Shown one piece after another: positions 10,252 to 22,169 of a stretch of DNA of 64,000 nt (position 1 is its first letter; each line of letters begins with the position of its first letter). Source of the stretch: Hevea brasiliensis (lineage: Eukaryota > Streptophyta > Magnoliopsida > Malpighiales > Euphorbiaceae); assembly GCF_030052815.1 (NCBI RefSeq), contig NC_079509.1, positions 41,658,750 through 41,722,749 on the forward strand, in the 5' to 3' direction. The translations under genes were made by a program, and so were the position numbers. The notes beneath the pieces were generated by a model. That model did no database searches and was not told the origin of the DNA. It was given only the letters and a program-made list of their open reading frames with translations.

Positions 10252-11023
10252 TGCTAGTGGAAGATTGTTAGTAGTATGCCCTAGAGCATATCATTTTGTG
10301 TGCATCTTGTACATATCTTATTAATAAAAGGCAATTTCACTTTTTCGTTTACATAATATATATGTGTGTAATAGAAAAGGTCCATTAATGTTTTGTTAGA
10401 AATTCTATTATTAAGTTGTTAAAAATATGAGTGATAGTATTTCTAGCACAAAGTATTATAAATTGATTCACAATTGAGGATACTTCACAAAGAACATGAC
10501 TTATCCAGAAAGATTATAATCATATTTGTTCCCAAGGTATTTATACGAGATATAAATAAGATGGAGTGGTGAGTCTTATACCACATAACAAACATGATAG
10601 GTACTTATACATGATAAGTAGGCCGAACCAGTGACGCTTATGATAAGCACATGGAGTTTACTCTTGTCAATGTATTTTCATATATTATATCAGTGCATAT
10701 AATCTTTAGACCTGAGATAACACAATTATCTTGTATATAGGTGATTTGAGTTTGATATTGCTTTCATACTTGTACTGTGTATGAGTATATGGGCATATGT
10801 TGACTCCTATTAGTTATATATAGAGATAGGTGTTGATCAAGATAGAATCCGTTACCCTAAGTAAATAGGGATAAAATCCTATGTTCATTTAATTGTTCTT
10901 GATGTTTCAAGTTCCTGGCCAGGACAGATAGATTTAGTCAGAAAAGAGTTTCTGACAAGAAAATTTAATTAATTAAGAACTAGAATTAAAGAGAGCATAA
11001 TGTTCATAGCAAATGGGGTTTGA

Positions 11024-13588
11024 TGTAACACCCCAAAATTTTAAATTTTATGAGCATTTTTGGTATTTTAATTTTATTTAAATTTTAGGAATTTTTTTGA
11101 GATTTTTCGGATTTTAAAAATCGGGTTCGATTTTCCGAAAATATAAACTTTAATGATTTTTAAAAATTTATTTAAAGACCACGTGGCAAAACTAAAAATA
11201 TATTTGGAGTCTACGTATTTTTCTGAGTTTTCTAGAATTTTTTTGGAATTTTTGGACCTCGTTTTCGGTCCCGAGGCAGAGTAAAAATTCAAAATTTTAT
11301 ATTCTGAATCGAACCGGCCGAATCGAACCGGACCGGATCGGACCGGTCGAATCGGACCGGCCTTTTTCCTTCTTCCCTTTTTCTTCCCCGCGCGCGTCGT
11401 CCCTCTCCCTTTTCTCTCTCGTTTCTCTCCTCCCCACCCCCCGCCGGCCACCACCGCCACCCAGTGGCCGCCGCCTTGACCTCCCGGCCGGTGGCGCCGC
11501 TAAACGGACGGAAACGCGCAACGCCCCTGCGGCGCCCGCTTCGACTTCCCCGGCCAAATCCGGCCGATCCGGCCACCAATTGGACCGGGTCTTGTGTCCA
11601 AAATCATCTACTCGGCGAGAGCTTTCCATAAACACCAAGAACGCCGAAATCCATCGAGCGGATTGTCCGATTTTTGCTCGGGAAGATTTTAGCCCATTTT
11701 GACTTTTGGGCTAGATTTCTCGAAAACCGTGAATCCCACGAGAAAACCGAGGCCACCAGCACGCTCCATTCGTCGAGAGCTTCGCAACGACATAAATTTT
11801 GAATTTTTCCGACACCGTTTTTCGGTGGGTCCCACGAAACTTCGCAGTGTTTTTCCGAGCATTTAATGAGCTTAGAAAATTCTGAAAAATTTATGTACTA
11901 ACCCCCGTGTTATGGGCTTCGTGTAGGTATCCTCGATTCGTGGAAATTCGACAGTTGACCGGGTCTGCAAATTTCGGGCCAGACAGACCCGTTACCGGAA
12001 AAGTCTCCGAATTGGACCGAGGTTTTGGCTAGCCCCCCATTGTCAGACGTCCCGAGCGCGTTCCCGAAGTCGGAATCGGCAAAGGTAAACCCGAACCTTG
12101 CTTTTTCGTAATTTTCTAGTGCTTAAATAGGATTAAAATTCCATAAAATATTCGTGGTAGCTTAGAAAATTACGATTCTTTTTGCAATAGCTTAGTAATA
12201 TTGCTAAGGACCGCGGGGCAAAGTTTTGTAATTTTTAGAGCTTGTTTGGGCAGTTTTTGCAAAAATGATCAATAACAAGGACTAAATTGAAATTTTGCGT
12301 ATTGTGATGGATGACTGATTTGATGGGCCCAGGAGGGGCTGTGTGATATGATTGAACTGTGGATATATGGATTGTGAATATAGAAGTGTGTTTTGAGCCA
12401 TTTTGCAGGTTGGGTAGGTCCTAGGTATAGGGGAGACTCTGCCGGATTTTCGGCACGACTTAGGACGTATTGTGCTTTTTCTTTGTTTGTATTGAGTCAA
12501 ATTTATTAAATGATTGTAATAAAATTGTCAGGTGAGCCGGGACAGCCTTCTTCCTCCGCTCAGCCGCCTCAGTGACCATCGTCAAGTCTGTGAGTAGAAT
12601 ATTAATTTTAATTGTAATTTCGATATTATTATATGTTCAAGCATGCCCATGCATCACTTATATGCATATATTTATGTAGTTAAACTCTAGGCACGATTTA
12701 TGTTGCATTCATAACTGTTGATGTGCCATGGATGTTGTTGTGGTAATTTGGAGCAGTGTGCGTGCGTTGGCGTGCGTGTGATGTGGTGTGGACTATGGAT
12801 AGGACGGGGCAGTCACGGCTTGAGTAATTCGCTGGGACCCTCGATTTGGTTAATAAGTGGAAGTCCGAGCTTGAGTAATTCAGGCACCAAAGTTGGATTT
12901 AAAAGAGTCGTATAGGGATCGGCTCCCATATGTTATGATTGATACTACAGGTGTGTGAGTGCTCCAAATTACCTTTTTGATGTTATGATGTGAAAATGTT
13001 GTTGATGTTGCATTTCACTCTCTACAGTGCATTAGTTCTAGATAGTTATAGAGATTATGGTTAAAATTGATATTTTACTCTCAAGTCGAACGCTCACTCT
13101 GTTCAATATTTTTCAAACTACAGGAGGATTTTATTTTGGTTAACTCGCTTTTCTCCCTCGCAGGTCAATTATTACTGTTTGTATAAACTTGTTAAATCTT
13201 AGAATTTCCGCATGTGTTAGAAATGTTATTTGATTTGGGTCTGTAAACTAAATTATTATTTTGGGACCTGTAAACTTAATATGCTATGCATGTTTGATGG
13301 ATTGGATGAGGGAGCTGAGCTCCCATTTATTATTATGTTGATGAGTATGTGGAGGGTGAGCTGAGCTCCCCAATTGACTATATATTGTGTTTACAGGTCG
13401 GGTGAGTCGAAAACTCCCCGTTGGTAAGTCCATTTTATGGCCGGACTCTGTCCGTTTGTTTTCTTGATATTGGGCCCAAATGGGCCTTAGAGTTGGGTTA
13501 ATGAACAGTTAGGCTTACTACGGGCCTCGGGGGCTTTAGGCTGGCCCAGGTCCTAGTGCCGGTCCGGCCCATAGGTTGGGTCGTGACA
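11024..13588 (+). mobile_element. S1: solo Ty3/gypsy LTR (Tekay/Del-like), 2565 bp
   Basis: Begins TGTAACACCCC and ends GGGTCGTGACA, flanked by TTTGA on both sides (11019-11023 and 13589-13593), a perfect 5 bp target duplication. It interrupts the C1 LTR exactly where both C2 LTRs are continuous. There is no internal coding, primer site or second LTR, so it is a solo LTR left by recombination. It is GC-rich around 11300-11600 with iterated CCGG words, and has paired GAGCTGAGCTCCC words near 13312 and 13359. The lineage is inferred from ends and length. Confidence 0.88.
11310..11362. repeat. Iterated CCGG/GAATCG-type short repeats in S1
   Basis: Imperfect iterations of GAACCGG, CGGACCGG and GAATCGGACCGG, unusually CpG-rich for this window. 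No open frame depends on them. Confidence 0.7.
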
Positions 13589-14948
13589 TTTGACATTAAC
13601 TATGACTCCAGCTTGAATTGAGATTTTGTAACGGAGAGATTCTAGTACATGGTAACATATGATTAAAGGTTCATTTAAGGTATTCCTTATTACTGATTGG
13701 GTGGCCATGGCATACTATGCTAGATGTCAACCATGGTCTATGAGATGCCTGAAATGATTTAGAGAAATCATTTATGGTAATAAAGAGTTCTAATGATATT
13801 AAGAGTTAATATCATTTCTCATTGCCAATAAGTAATGAGCCTAGTAAGTTACACATCTACACAAGCTAATCACCATTTTAAATGTGATTTAATTGATTAA
13901 TTAAAGAGTTTAATTAATTAATTGAAGATGTTTGATTTGCAATAAGATTGCAAAGTCCCTAGCATGATTTGAAACCAAATCTAGGTTATTGGATGTATAG
14001 TATAAATTAAATTTTTATTTAATTTGATTAAATATGAATTTAATTATGAGAAATTAATTAATGAATATTAATTAATTAATTAATTAATTTATATTTAATA
14101 TAAATTGATTTAAAGAGGAAAAATTATAATTTTGGGTTGAGAACTCAAATTAAAGAGTAAGGGCAAATTGGTCTTTTCACATGGTGACATGTGGCACCAT
14201 GAGATGGTGACATATGGCACCATGATCTTGCCAATTGTCTTCCTATGATGGAAGACCACATGTCATGATCTAAATAGAGCTTGACACTTGGCTTCATAGG
14301 ATTAAATCAAATAATAACAAGATGGGATCTTGTGATGACATGTGGCAAGGGAGTTAGGGTTTGACCCAAATATATAAAAAAAGGTTATAAAGAAAAAATA
14401 AGCCACTCACTTCTTCCTCTCTTCATGTTGGAAGACAACATGGAGTTCTCTTCTTCTCTTCAATTTCTCAATTGATTCAAAGGGAAAAACTTAGATTTCC
14501 TCTTGAATTAAATTATTAGAAAGTGTTTCTAACGCGCAATACATTCATTCAACCTTCACAAAGCATAAACCCCATCTCAAAATTAGTTGACAAGGCTTGA
14601 GAAACCAATCTAGGGGCTGCCATTGCTACTTTGGTGTGCGCTTATGGTGGACAAACTAGAGGGATAATATTTTTGGTCCTAAGAACATCCTAAGATTGCA
14701 TCAATTGTGCATCAAGAGGTTAGTATCTAAAAATCTATTTTTTAGTTAGGATTTAATTGAATTAAATGTTAATTTATAATCTTTAATGGCAAATGAAATT
14801 TTAATGCATGTTAAATATATTTTGGTATGCAATAGGGAATTGAAAGTTGATTTGGTTCATAAGAAACTTAGTATGATGCATGTAACTTTAGAAATAATTT
14901 TTGAAATTTAAGTTTTTAATGCTCAATAATCATGCTTCCACTCCTTCA

Positions 14949-16197
14949 CTTCTCCGCCTCCTCCTACTACTACTAACGACTACTGCTACTAATCATTGCA
15001 ACTGCCAATGCCACTGCTATTGCTACTACATGTGATGCTAGCTAGATTGGTAGGTGCTCAATAGTTATAAAGTTATAAATTCGCATAATAAAGCATCCGT
15101 CTACATGTGATGCTGACTAGATTGGTAGGTGCTTAATAGTTAAAAATTAAAAAAGTTCAAGGGTTAAATGGTAGAAAGTAAAATTTAGAGTGACAATAGA
15201 CTCTTCAAGTAAAAGTCAATGATTAAAACAATTTTAGGTCTAAAAAATAAATAGATTAACCCAGACATGTGCAACATTAGTTTGAATAATAATTATTTGG
15301 TAATAAATTGAAAAAAAATATAATTAATTAAAATAATAATATAAAATATGATTAAAATTATAATTTGGTATATTATTTTTTAATTTAGAGTTTTAATTAT
15401 TATAATTTTAGCGTATAATAATTTATAAGTTTTTTATTCAATAATAATTTATAAGTTAATTATAGTTTGGAGTTAATTTTTTTATTAAATTAATATATTA
15501 AGACAACTTTCAAAATTTGATAATTCGGTTTCTAAATTTTCTTTTGTATTAATCAAATATCTGAACGGAAAAATTATTTTATTTAAGTGGATTTAGCTGA
15601 ATTTATTGGTTAAAAAAACTAAAATAAACTATTTACATTATAAATTGCACCGCTTTTGTTCTCCACCTCATTTATCTCATTTATTTCTCCCTTTTTTTTG
15701 TCTTTATAAGTATAATTTTTATCCTTCCTCTCTCGATAAAAATAAAAAAGCTATATATTCAAATTTTTTTAAATTTTAAATTTAACCTATACAAATAAAT
15801 AAATATTTATTAAAATTATTTAGTTTTCAAAAAGTCAGAAAAAAAAATTAAAACCTCAATATGTTTTTGAAAAATTTTTAAAAAGTAAATGTGAGCATGT
15901 TTTGATTAAAACATGAAATAAATTATGACTATTGATTATATTTATTTTTAACTTATAATCTTTTTTTATTTTGGTGATGAGAAAAAGAAAAAAAAAATAA
16001 ATTTATGAAGAAAAAAAATATGATATAGAAAAAAAGAGAAAGAAGTAAAGTGATAAAAAAAGGTGAAAGTATAAAAATAATATTATTTAAAGGAAAAAAA
16101 TAATTATTTTATTTTTCCAATGAGTAAATAAAATTTCATATGGTAAAACATATATTTTAATAATACTCTGAATATATATGATCGGTTAATGTTATCG
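14949..16197. other. AT-rich interval without recognised features
   Basis: Between the end of C1 and the first LINE. It has a CTACTACTA-type trinucleotide-rich patch at 14960-15020 and a direct repeat of ATGTGATGCTAGCTAGATTGG (variant in copy 2) near 15030 and 15104. From 15250 the sequence is strongly A+T rich with long A and T runs. I see no coding sequence, RNA gene or transposon ends. Confidence 0.7.
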
Positions 16198-17938
16198 ATG
16201 GGGAGCTCCTCTCCCTCTTCACTATCGTCTCTTAAAAAAATCAGTTGAACTCTTGCTCCATAAAAGTCAAGCTACGAAAGGGATATGGTGGAAATGCTGG
16301 TGGAAGGGAGTTTGTTTCTGTGGATCCAGCTGATGTAATGAATGATGCATGACGGAAGTCTTCTTTTAAGGATGTTGTGCTCTAGGCTCATACTGTTGAT
16401 TGTCTTATATTGGATGGTGTGTTGATGATGTAGCTATTTCAGTGATGACTTTAAGGGCGAGGTTGAGGAGGATGATGATCCAAAATTTCCTATTATTTGG
16501 ATTACAAAAAGATAGAAACAACAACTAAGAGATCCTTGGCGGAAGACTCTTATAGTTAAATTATTGGGTAGATCTATTGGTTTTTCTTACCTTCAGAAAA
16601 GGTTAAAGCAACTATGGGCTTTGAAATCTCTATTTGATATGATTGACTTAGTGAATGGTTTCTTTATGATCAGGTTCACAAATGAAATGGAGAATGATCA
16701 TGTTCTGTTTGGAAAGCCATGGATGGTAACAAATCAATATCTGATAGTTTGTGAATGGCGGCCTAAAATGTGAAACTATTGGTAAGGCAATGTTGAATAT
16801 TATGCAAAGGCTTTTTTATGCGTTTTGGAAATAAAATAGGAAGATTTATTTGAGTGGACAATACCACTATGAATGCCTCTAAAGGGAAGTTTGTGCGCAT
16901 GTGTATGGAAGTTGAGCTTGCCAAACCCCTTTTCTCCAAGTTTCGCTCAAGGCGTCGAATTAAGAGGATTGAGGACGAGACTATGCATCAAGTATGTCTT
17001 TCATGTGGATGTTATGTACATAGGTTGCCTGTCCCGTCACTAATGAAGTTAGAAAATGTGGTAAGGTAGGTGTTCTGATTGACCAGGTCCAGCAAGGTGT
17101 GCAGGAAGGTCGTGTTGCCAACCTAGTAGTGGCTTGCAGTAGGGAAGGGACCAAGAATGGCAAGAAGTCTACGGTGGTGCCGAAAATGGTGCAAGCGGAG
17201 GTGGTTGACAGATTTGGACCCTGGATGCTTGCAAAGAAACCAGTGTGAAAGAATTCCAAGAATTCGGTGAACTTAAATTCAAATTTTAAGAAGGATAGGC
17301 AAGATAAAAAGGAATTGAATAAGGCAGGAGCGTCGGGTATGGGTGTTGATAAAGGTTCCGGGAAGAATAAGGTAGATTCTGTGGTTGTTGGATCGAGGTT
17401 TGCAACTTTTTACAACTGGTCTAGGAGCTTGTTTGGGGGAGTGATCCAGTGGATGAGAATGTAGTCACTAAGCCCGTAGTTGATGTAGGCCTTACTGGTG
17501 TTTTCAATTTAGGCCTACTTCTGCTCATTTCTCCTAATGGGAGAGTTGCTAATGATAGGCCCAATCAAAGGGTCCCTTCAATCCCAAAATGGTTGGCCTT
17601 CTACAGTCAATGTGAATAGGGCTCGCCCTAAATTACCTACAATGACTGCAGACCCAATAGGAGATGTCTCTGCCGTCGATCTTTCCTCCCTTCCAACTCG
17701 TGTTCTGGATTCACAAGTCTCACTGTCAATGCGCTCTAGGAATGCAGCCGTGGTGGGAGCCCACACAATTGTTGTTGTTAAGAAATTGGGTGTGGGAATG
17801 GTGGCGTGCTGCAATGTAAAAGATAATGTTGCGCTTCAAGACCCAGGCGAAGGATCATGTCGTTTTAATGGAGATGATGTTTTTACTGATGACATGAACA
17901 TTGACCCTCTATTGCCAATCAGTGGTGTTAGGGGGTGA
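16198..17938 (+). pseudogene. LINE ORF1-like protein, L1a
   Basis: The likely start is the ATG at 16198 (GATGGGGAGCTCC), after which the frame decays. Recognisable parts are a DUF4283-like segment at 16564-16770 (GFFMIRFTNEMENDHVL, GKPWMVTNQYLIV), a further part around 16840-16960 (MNASKGKFVRMCMEVEL), and a zinc-knuckle remnant CLSCGCYVHRL near 17000. The C-terminal half (17270-17938) is low in known motifs. ORF1 proteins of plant L1 elements bind the element RNA. The frame breaks at a TGA near 16850 and through indels. Confidence 0.75.
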
Positions 17939-18199
17939 GGGTATGAATGGCTCTATTGGAATAGCAAAGGATTCGCCCATTCTCCATGAGGTAGTGGGAG
18001 AAGCAGATGATACTAATTTCTAAGCTCTTTCCTTCTATGAGGCTCTTTTGTATGGCTTTGTTTTGTCTTACTGTTTGTTTCTTTTTCTTCTGCATGATTG
18101 TTTTGATCTCTTTTGATCTAGAATATACAAGGAGCTGCATGGAAGAGAATTTTGCGAGCTCTAAAGGATATGTCAATGCCAAAAGCCCCACATTTTGGT

Positions 18200-19855
18200 T
18201 TAGTTAAAGCTAAATTTCGATGTCTTTGGGTTTTAATGAATGGGTTCGAGTGGAAGCTGTTAGTTTGAGTGGTGGTATTTAGGTGTTCTAGAAGGAGGCT
18301 ATAGGTATGGTTTCAGTGTTGAGAACTCATTAGCAGTTTGTGTTGTGTCGGGTTGAGAGTGTGTTGGGTCGTGTTTGGTACTTTGCTACAGTGTATGGTA
18401 GTCCTCGAGAGAATCTTCGATTGGTTTGTTTTCTTTTCTCCTTATGTTGCTATGGTTTATAAGGGACCATGGTTGTTAGCAATATTGCTACTCCTGAAGA
18501 AATGACTAGCACAGGGTCGGATGTTATAACCAAACATAGTAAGTTTCGTGACTGGATATTCCAAATGAGTTTGATTGATTTAGGATTCTTTGGTACTCAG
18601 TTTACATGGTGGAGAGGGCGCAATACTGCTACTTGCCAAGCAGCTCGACTTGATCGTGTTTTGTGCAATAGGGAGTGGTGGATTATGTTTCCTTCAGCTA
18701 CTATCTTTCATTTGCAGATATTGTTCTCTAACCATTGTCCGCTTTTAATTAAAATTGATGAAGGGGCTATGAGGATAGGGCAGTGTCCTTTTCTTTTTCA
18801 GGCATCTTGGTTCTCACATCCTACTTTTCTCCAATTTTTTAAGGAGAGTTTGCAACTGAATGAACCTATGGCAAGAACATTATATCAGTTGCAAGCTTCA
18901 TTTAATGTTTAGAAGAGGGATGTTTATGGAGATTTATTTTAGAAAAAGCATAGGCTCGTGGCAAGAATAAGTGGTATTCAAAAGGCTTTGGAGAGATTTC
19001 CTCATCAGGGTTTGCTTAACTTGGAAATAAAACTCTGCACCGAGTTGAATTCTCTTCTTGACCAAGAAGAACTTATGTGGATGCAAAAATCTATAGAACA
19101 ATGGATTAACGAAGGGGAGCGTAATTCCACCCTTGTGCTGTTATTAAGAGGAAGAAGAAACAGGTGTTGGTTTTGCAAAATGGTGATGGGCTTTGGATTT
19201 CTAATTCAGAAGTTCTTATGGATATAACTTTGAATTTTTATCATGATTTACATACTGAAGATGGGATTGGCAATGTGTTAAAGGTGCCGGTGAATTCTTT
19301 TCCAGCACTTACAGTAGAGGATGTTCGGATGCTTTCTTCTCCTTTTCATGCTGTAGAGGTAAAGGCAGAGTTAATGGATATGGACCTTATAAGGCTGTAG
19401 GACCAGATGGCTTATCAAAGATGTTGGAGCATAGTTGGGGTGTTGGTGACTAAATTTGTGTTAGATTTTCTGCATAGGGGAGACTTAACACATGGGATTT
19501 GTGAGATTTTGGTTACCCTGATTCCAAAGGTGAGTGCTCCTGAATTAATAAGCCAATTTTGGCCAATTAGTCTTTGTGATGTGAGCTACAAACTGATTTC
19601 TAAGGCATTGGTCAATCGCATGAAGAAAGTTCTTCCCAGGTTGATCTCGACCAATCAAACGCGCTTTATTCCAGGACATCAAATCCATGATAACGTTGTG
19701 GTGTTGCAAGAGATCATTCATTCCATGAATAGCCCAAAAACAGGTTCAGGATGGATGCTCTTAAAGATTGATCTTGATAAGACATATGATTGTCTTCGCA
19801 GGGATTTTATTAGTGATTCTCTTCAACAAGCTCATTTTCCATAAAATTGGATTGA
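18200..19855 (+). pseudogene. LINE ORF2 endonuclease and partial RT, L1a
   Basis: Endonuclease C-terminal motifs are seen in 18530-18760: LIDLGFFGTQFTWWRG, ARLDRVLCN and a NHCPLLIKID stretch standing for the catalytic SDH-P-L motif (here SNH). The RT begins around 19280 with FPALTVEDVRMLSS, then LVTLIPKVSAPELISQFWPIS, RFIPGHQIHDNVVVLQE and LLKIDLDKTYDCLR at 19755-19800, which is the first catalytic aspartate region. Stops at 18910 and 18940 and frame changes near 19130 and 19395 break it. The RT ends at about 19855-19878, before the second catalytic motif. Confidence 0.8.
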
Positions 19856-19878
19856 TATTATCATAAAGTGTTTGCACT

Positions 19879-20269
19879 TGTCACGACCTGATCGCTAGGC
19901 TAGACAGATACTAGGAGTTAGGTCAGTATAAAGCTCTCAAAACTCGTAGTAAGTTTAATTATTTTTAACATGATCATAAAACCCATAAAAGTGGTCCAAT
20001 TTTGAGAAAACAAATGGATAGAGTGCGGTCATAAATTGGACTATTCAACGGGGAGCATTATTCACCCGTAAACAAATAAAACAATAATATAGAGAGTTCA
20101 GCTCATCTTCATAATCCTCAATATAAATAAATCAACAATTGGAAGCTCAGCTCCCTCCATCAATTATAATAAATATTACATGCATCTAAGCATTCTCACA
20201 TAAATAAATTTACAACTTTAAAAAATTTAATTATTACAATTCCATATAAAAATAATACAACTACTGATA
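19879..20269 (-). mobile_element. Inverted gypsy LTR 3' fragment, S1-related
   Basis: Starts TGTCACGACC, the reverse complement of the GGTCGTGACA ending seen in S1. On the minus strand it has the same order of landmarks as the S1 end: two GAGCTGA-type words, a CTCCCCGTTG block, a TTTATG-CCG-ACTCT block and the terminal GTGACA. About 390 bp is present of an LTR that is 2565 bp in S1. The right end joins L1b at CATAC, which also occurs at the matching LINE position, so a short-homology join is possible. Confidence 0.8.
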
Positions 20270-21850
20270 CATACCGTTGATTGTCTTATATTGGATGGTT
20301 TGTTCATGATGTAACTATTTCATTGATGACTTTAAGGGCGAGGTTGAGGAGGATGATGATCCAAAATGTCCTATTATTTGGATTACAAAAAGGTAGAAAC
20401 AACAACTAAGAGATCCTTGGCGTAAGACTCTTATAGTTAAATTATTGGGTAGATCTATTGGTTTTTCTTACCTTCAGAAAAGGTTAAAGCAACTATGGGC
20501 TTTGAAATCTCTAGTTGATGTGATTGACTTAGTGAATGGTTTCTTTATGGTCAGGTTCACAAATGAAATGGAGAATGATCATGTTCTGTTTGGAAAGCCA
20601 TGGATGGTAACAAATCATTATCTGATAGTTTGCGAATGGCGGCCTAATTTTGATCCAAAATGTGAAACTATTGGTAAGGCAATGGTGTGGGTTAGAATTC
20701 CCAACTTACTAATCAAATATTATGCGAAGGCTTTTTTATGCATATTGGAAATAAAATAGGAAGGTTTATTTGAGTGGACAATAACACTATGAATGCCTCT
20801 AGAGGGAAGTTTGTGCGCATGTGTATGGAAGTTGAGCTTACCAAACCTCTTTTCTCCAAGTTTCGCTTACGGCGTCGAATTAAGAGGATTGAGTACGAGG
20901 GTATGCATCAAGCATGTTTTTCATTTGGATGTTATGGACATAAGTTGCCTGTCTCATCACTACTGAAGTTGTAGAATGTGGTAAGGTAGGCGTTCCAATT
21001 GACCAGGTCCAGAAAGGTGTGCCGGAAGGTCGTGTTGCCAACCAAGTAGTGGCTTGTAGTAGGGAAGGGACCAAGAATGGTGAGAAGTCTACGTTGGTGC
21101 TGAAAGTGGTGCAAGCAGAGGTGGTTGATAGATTTGGACCCAGGATGCTTGCCAAAAAACCACAGTGAAAGAATTCCAAGAATTCAGTGAACTTAAATTC
21201 AAATTTTAAAAAGGATAGGCAGGATAAAAAGGAATTGAATAAGGTAGGAGTGCCAGGCATAGGTGTTGATAAAGGTTTTAGGAGGGATAAGGTAGATCCT
21301 GTGGTTGTTGGATCAAGGTTTGCGACTCTTTATGAGCAATTGGTCTAGGAGGATGTTTTGGGGAGTGATCCAGTGGATGAGAATGTTGTCATTAAGCCCG
21401 TAGTTGATGTAGGCCTTGCTGGTGTTTTGAATTTAGGCTTACTTTTGCCCAGTTCTCCTCATGGAAGAGTTGCTAATGATAAGCCCAATAAAAGGAGCTC
21501 CCTTCAATCCCAAAATGGTTGGCCTTTTACAGTCAATGTGAATAAGGCTCGCCCTAAATTACCTACAATGACTGCAGACCCAATAGGAGATGTCTCTACT
21601 GTCAATCTTTCCTCCCTTCCAACTCATGTTCTGGATTCACAAGTCTCACTGTCAATGCACTCCAGGAATGCAGCTGCAGTGGGAGCCCACACAATTGTTG
21701 TTGTTAGGAAATTGAGTGTGGGTGTTGTTGTTAGGAAATTGAGTGTGGGAATGGTGACTTGTTGTAATGTAAAAGATAATGTTACGCTTTAAGACCCAGG
21801 CGAAGGATCATGTCATTTTAATGGAGATGATGTTTTTACTGATGACATGA
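20270..21850 (+). pseudogene. LINE ORF1-like protein, L1b
   Basis: Parallel to the L1a ORF1. The best stretch is 20445-20759 (GFFMVRFTNEMENDHVL, MVTNHYLIVCEWRPNFD, VWVRIPNLLIKYY), a DUF4283-like domain with a more complete C-terminal part than in L1a. Next are MNASRGKFVRMCMEVEL and a decayed knuckle (ACFSFGCYGHKL, second cysteine lost). The TGA inside the FI*VDN segment near 20770 is shared with L1a. A tandem duplication of about 30 bp at about 21697-21757 duplicates VVVRKLSVG. Confidence 0.75.
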
Positions 21851-22169
21851 ACATTGAGCCTCTATTGCCAATCCTTGGTGTTAGGGGTGAGGGTATGAAT
21901 GGTTCTATTAGAATAGCAAAGGATTCGCCCATTCTCCATGAGGTAGTGGGAGAAGCAGATGATACTAATTTCTGAGGTCTTTCCTTCTATGGGGCTCTTC
22001 TGTATGGCTTTGTTTTATGTTACTGTTTTTTTTCTTTTTCTTCTGCATGATTGTATTGATGACTCTTTTGATCTAGAATATACGAGAAGTTGCAGGGAGG
22101 AGCAGTTTGCGAGCTCTAAAGGATATGTGTCAAAACCAAAAGCCCCACATTTTGGTTTTAGTTAAAGCT

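Larger units (their letters stand above)
8590..14948 (+). mobile_element. C1: 5'-truncated Ty1/copia, same family as C2
   Basis: Colinear with the complete element C2 from the start of the reverse transcriptase region to the last base of the 3' LTR. The 5' LTR, leader, gag, protease and integrase are missing. The 3' LTR begins TGTTAGTAGTATGCC at 10266 and ends CTTCCACTCCTTCA at 14948, matching both C2 LTR ends. No target duplication can be checked because the left end is lost. Confidence 0.9.
10266..14948 (+). repeat. C1 3' LTR, split by a solo LTR
   Basis: Starts TGTTAG after the polypurine-like AGTGGAAGAT and ends CCTTCA. Removing S1 and one copy of TTTGA leaves about 2113 bp, close to the 2108 bp of the C2 5' LTR. 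It shares blocks with the C2 LTRs throughout, such as the TTAATTAA-rich stretch, the region around the TATA box at 14371 and the GGTTAGT block near 14718. Divergence from C2 is visibly larger than between the two C2 LTRs. Confidence 0.9.
16198..19878 (+). mobile_element. L1a: plant L1-type LINE, 3'-truncated
   Basis: A non-LTR retrotransposon with the order ORF1 (DUF4283-like plus zinc knuckle), AP-type endonuclease, and the first part of a reverse transcriptase. It breaks off at 19878 in the middle of the RT, directly against an inverted gypsy LTR fragment. It is closely similar to L1b from 20270 on and carries several of the same stop codons. Confidence 0.85.

Noticed and set aside
11074..11638. 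Minus-strand frames with R/G/S-rich products in S1
   Set aside because: Produced by the CpG-rich short repeats; overlapping in three frames and without domain.
14949..16197. Search for a host gene or RNA gene in the one sizeable non-element gap
   Set aside because: No open frame with a domain, no tRNA-like cloverleaf words, only AT-rich sequence and a short direct repeat.
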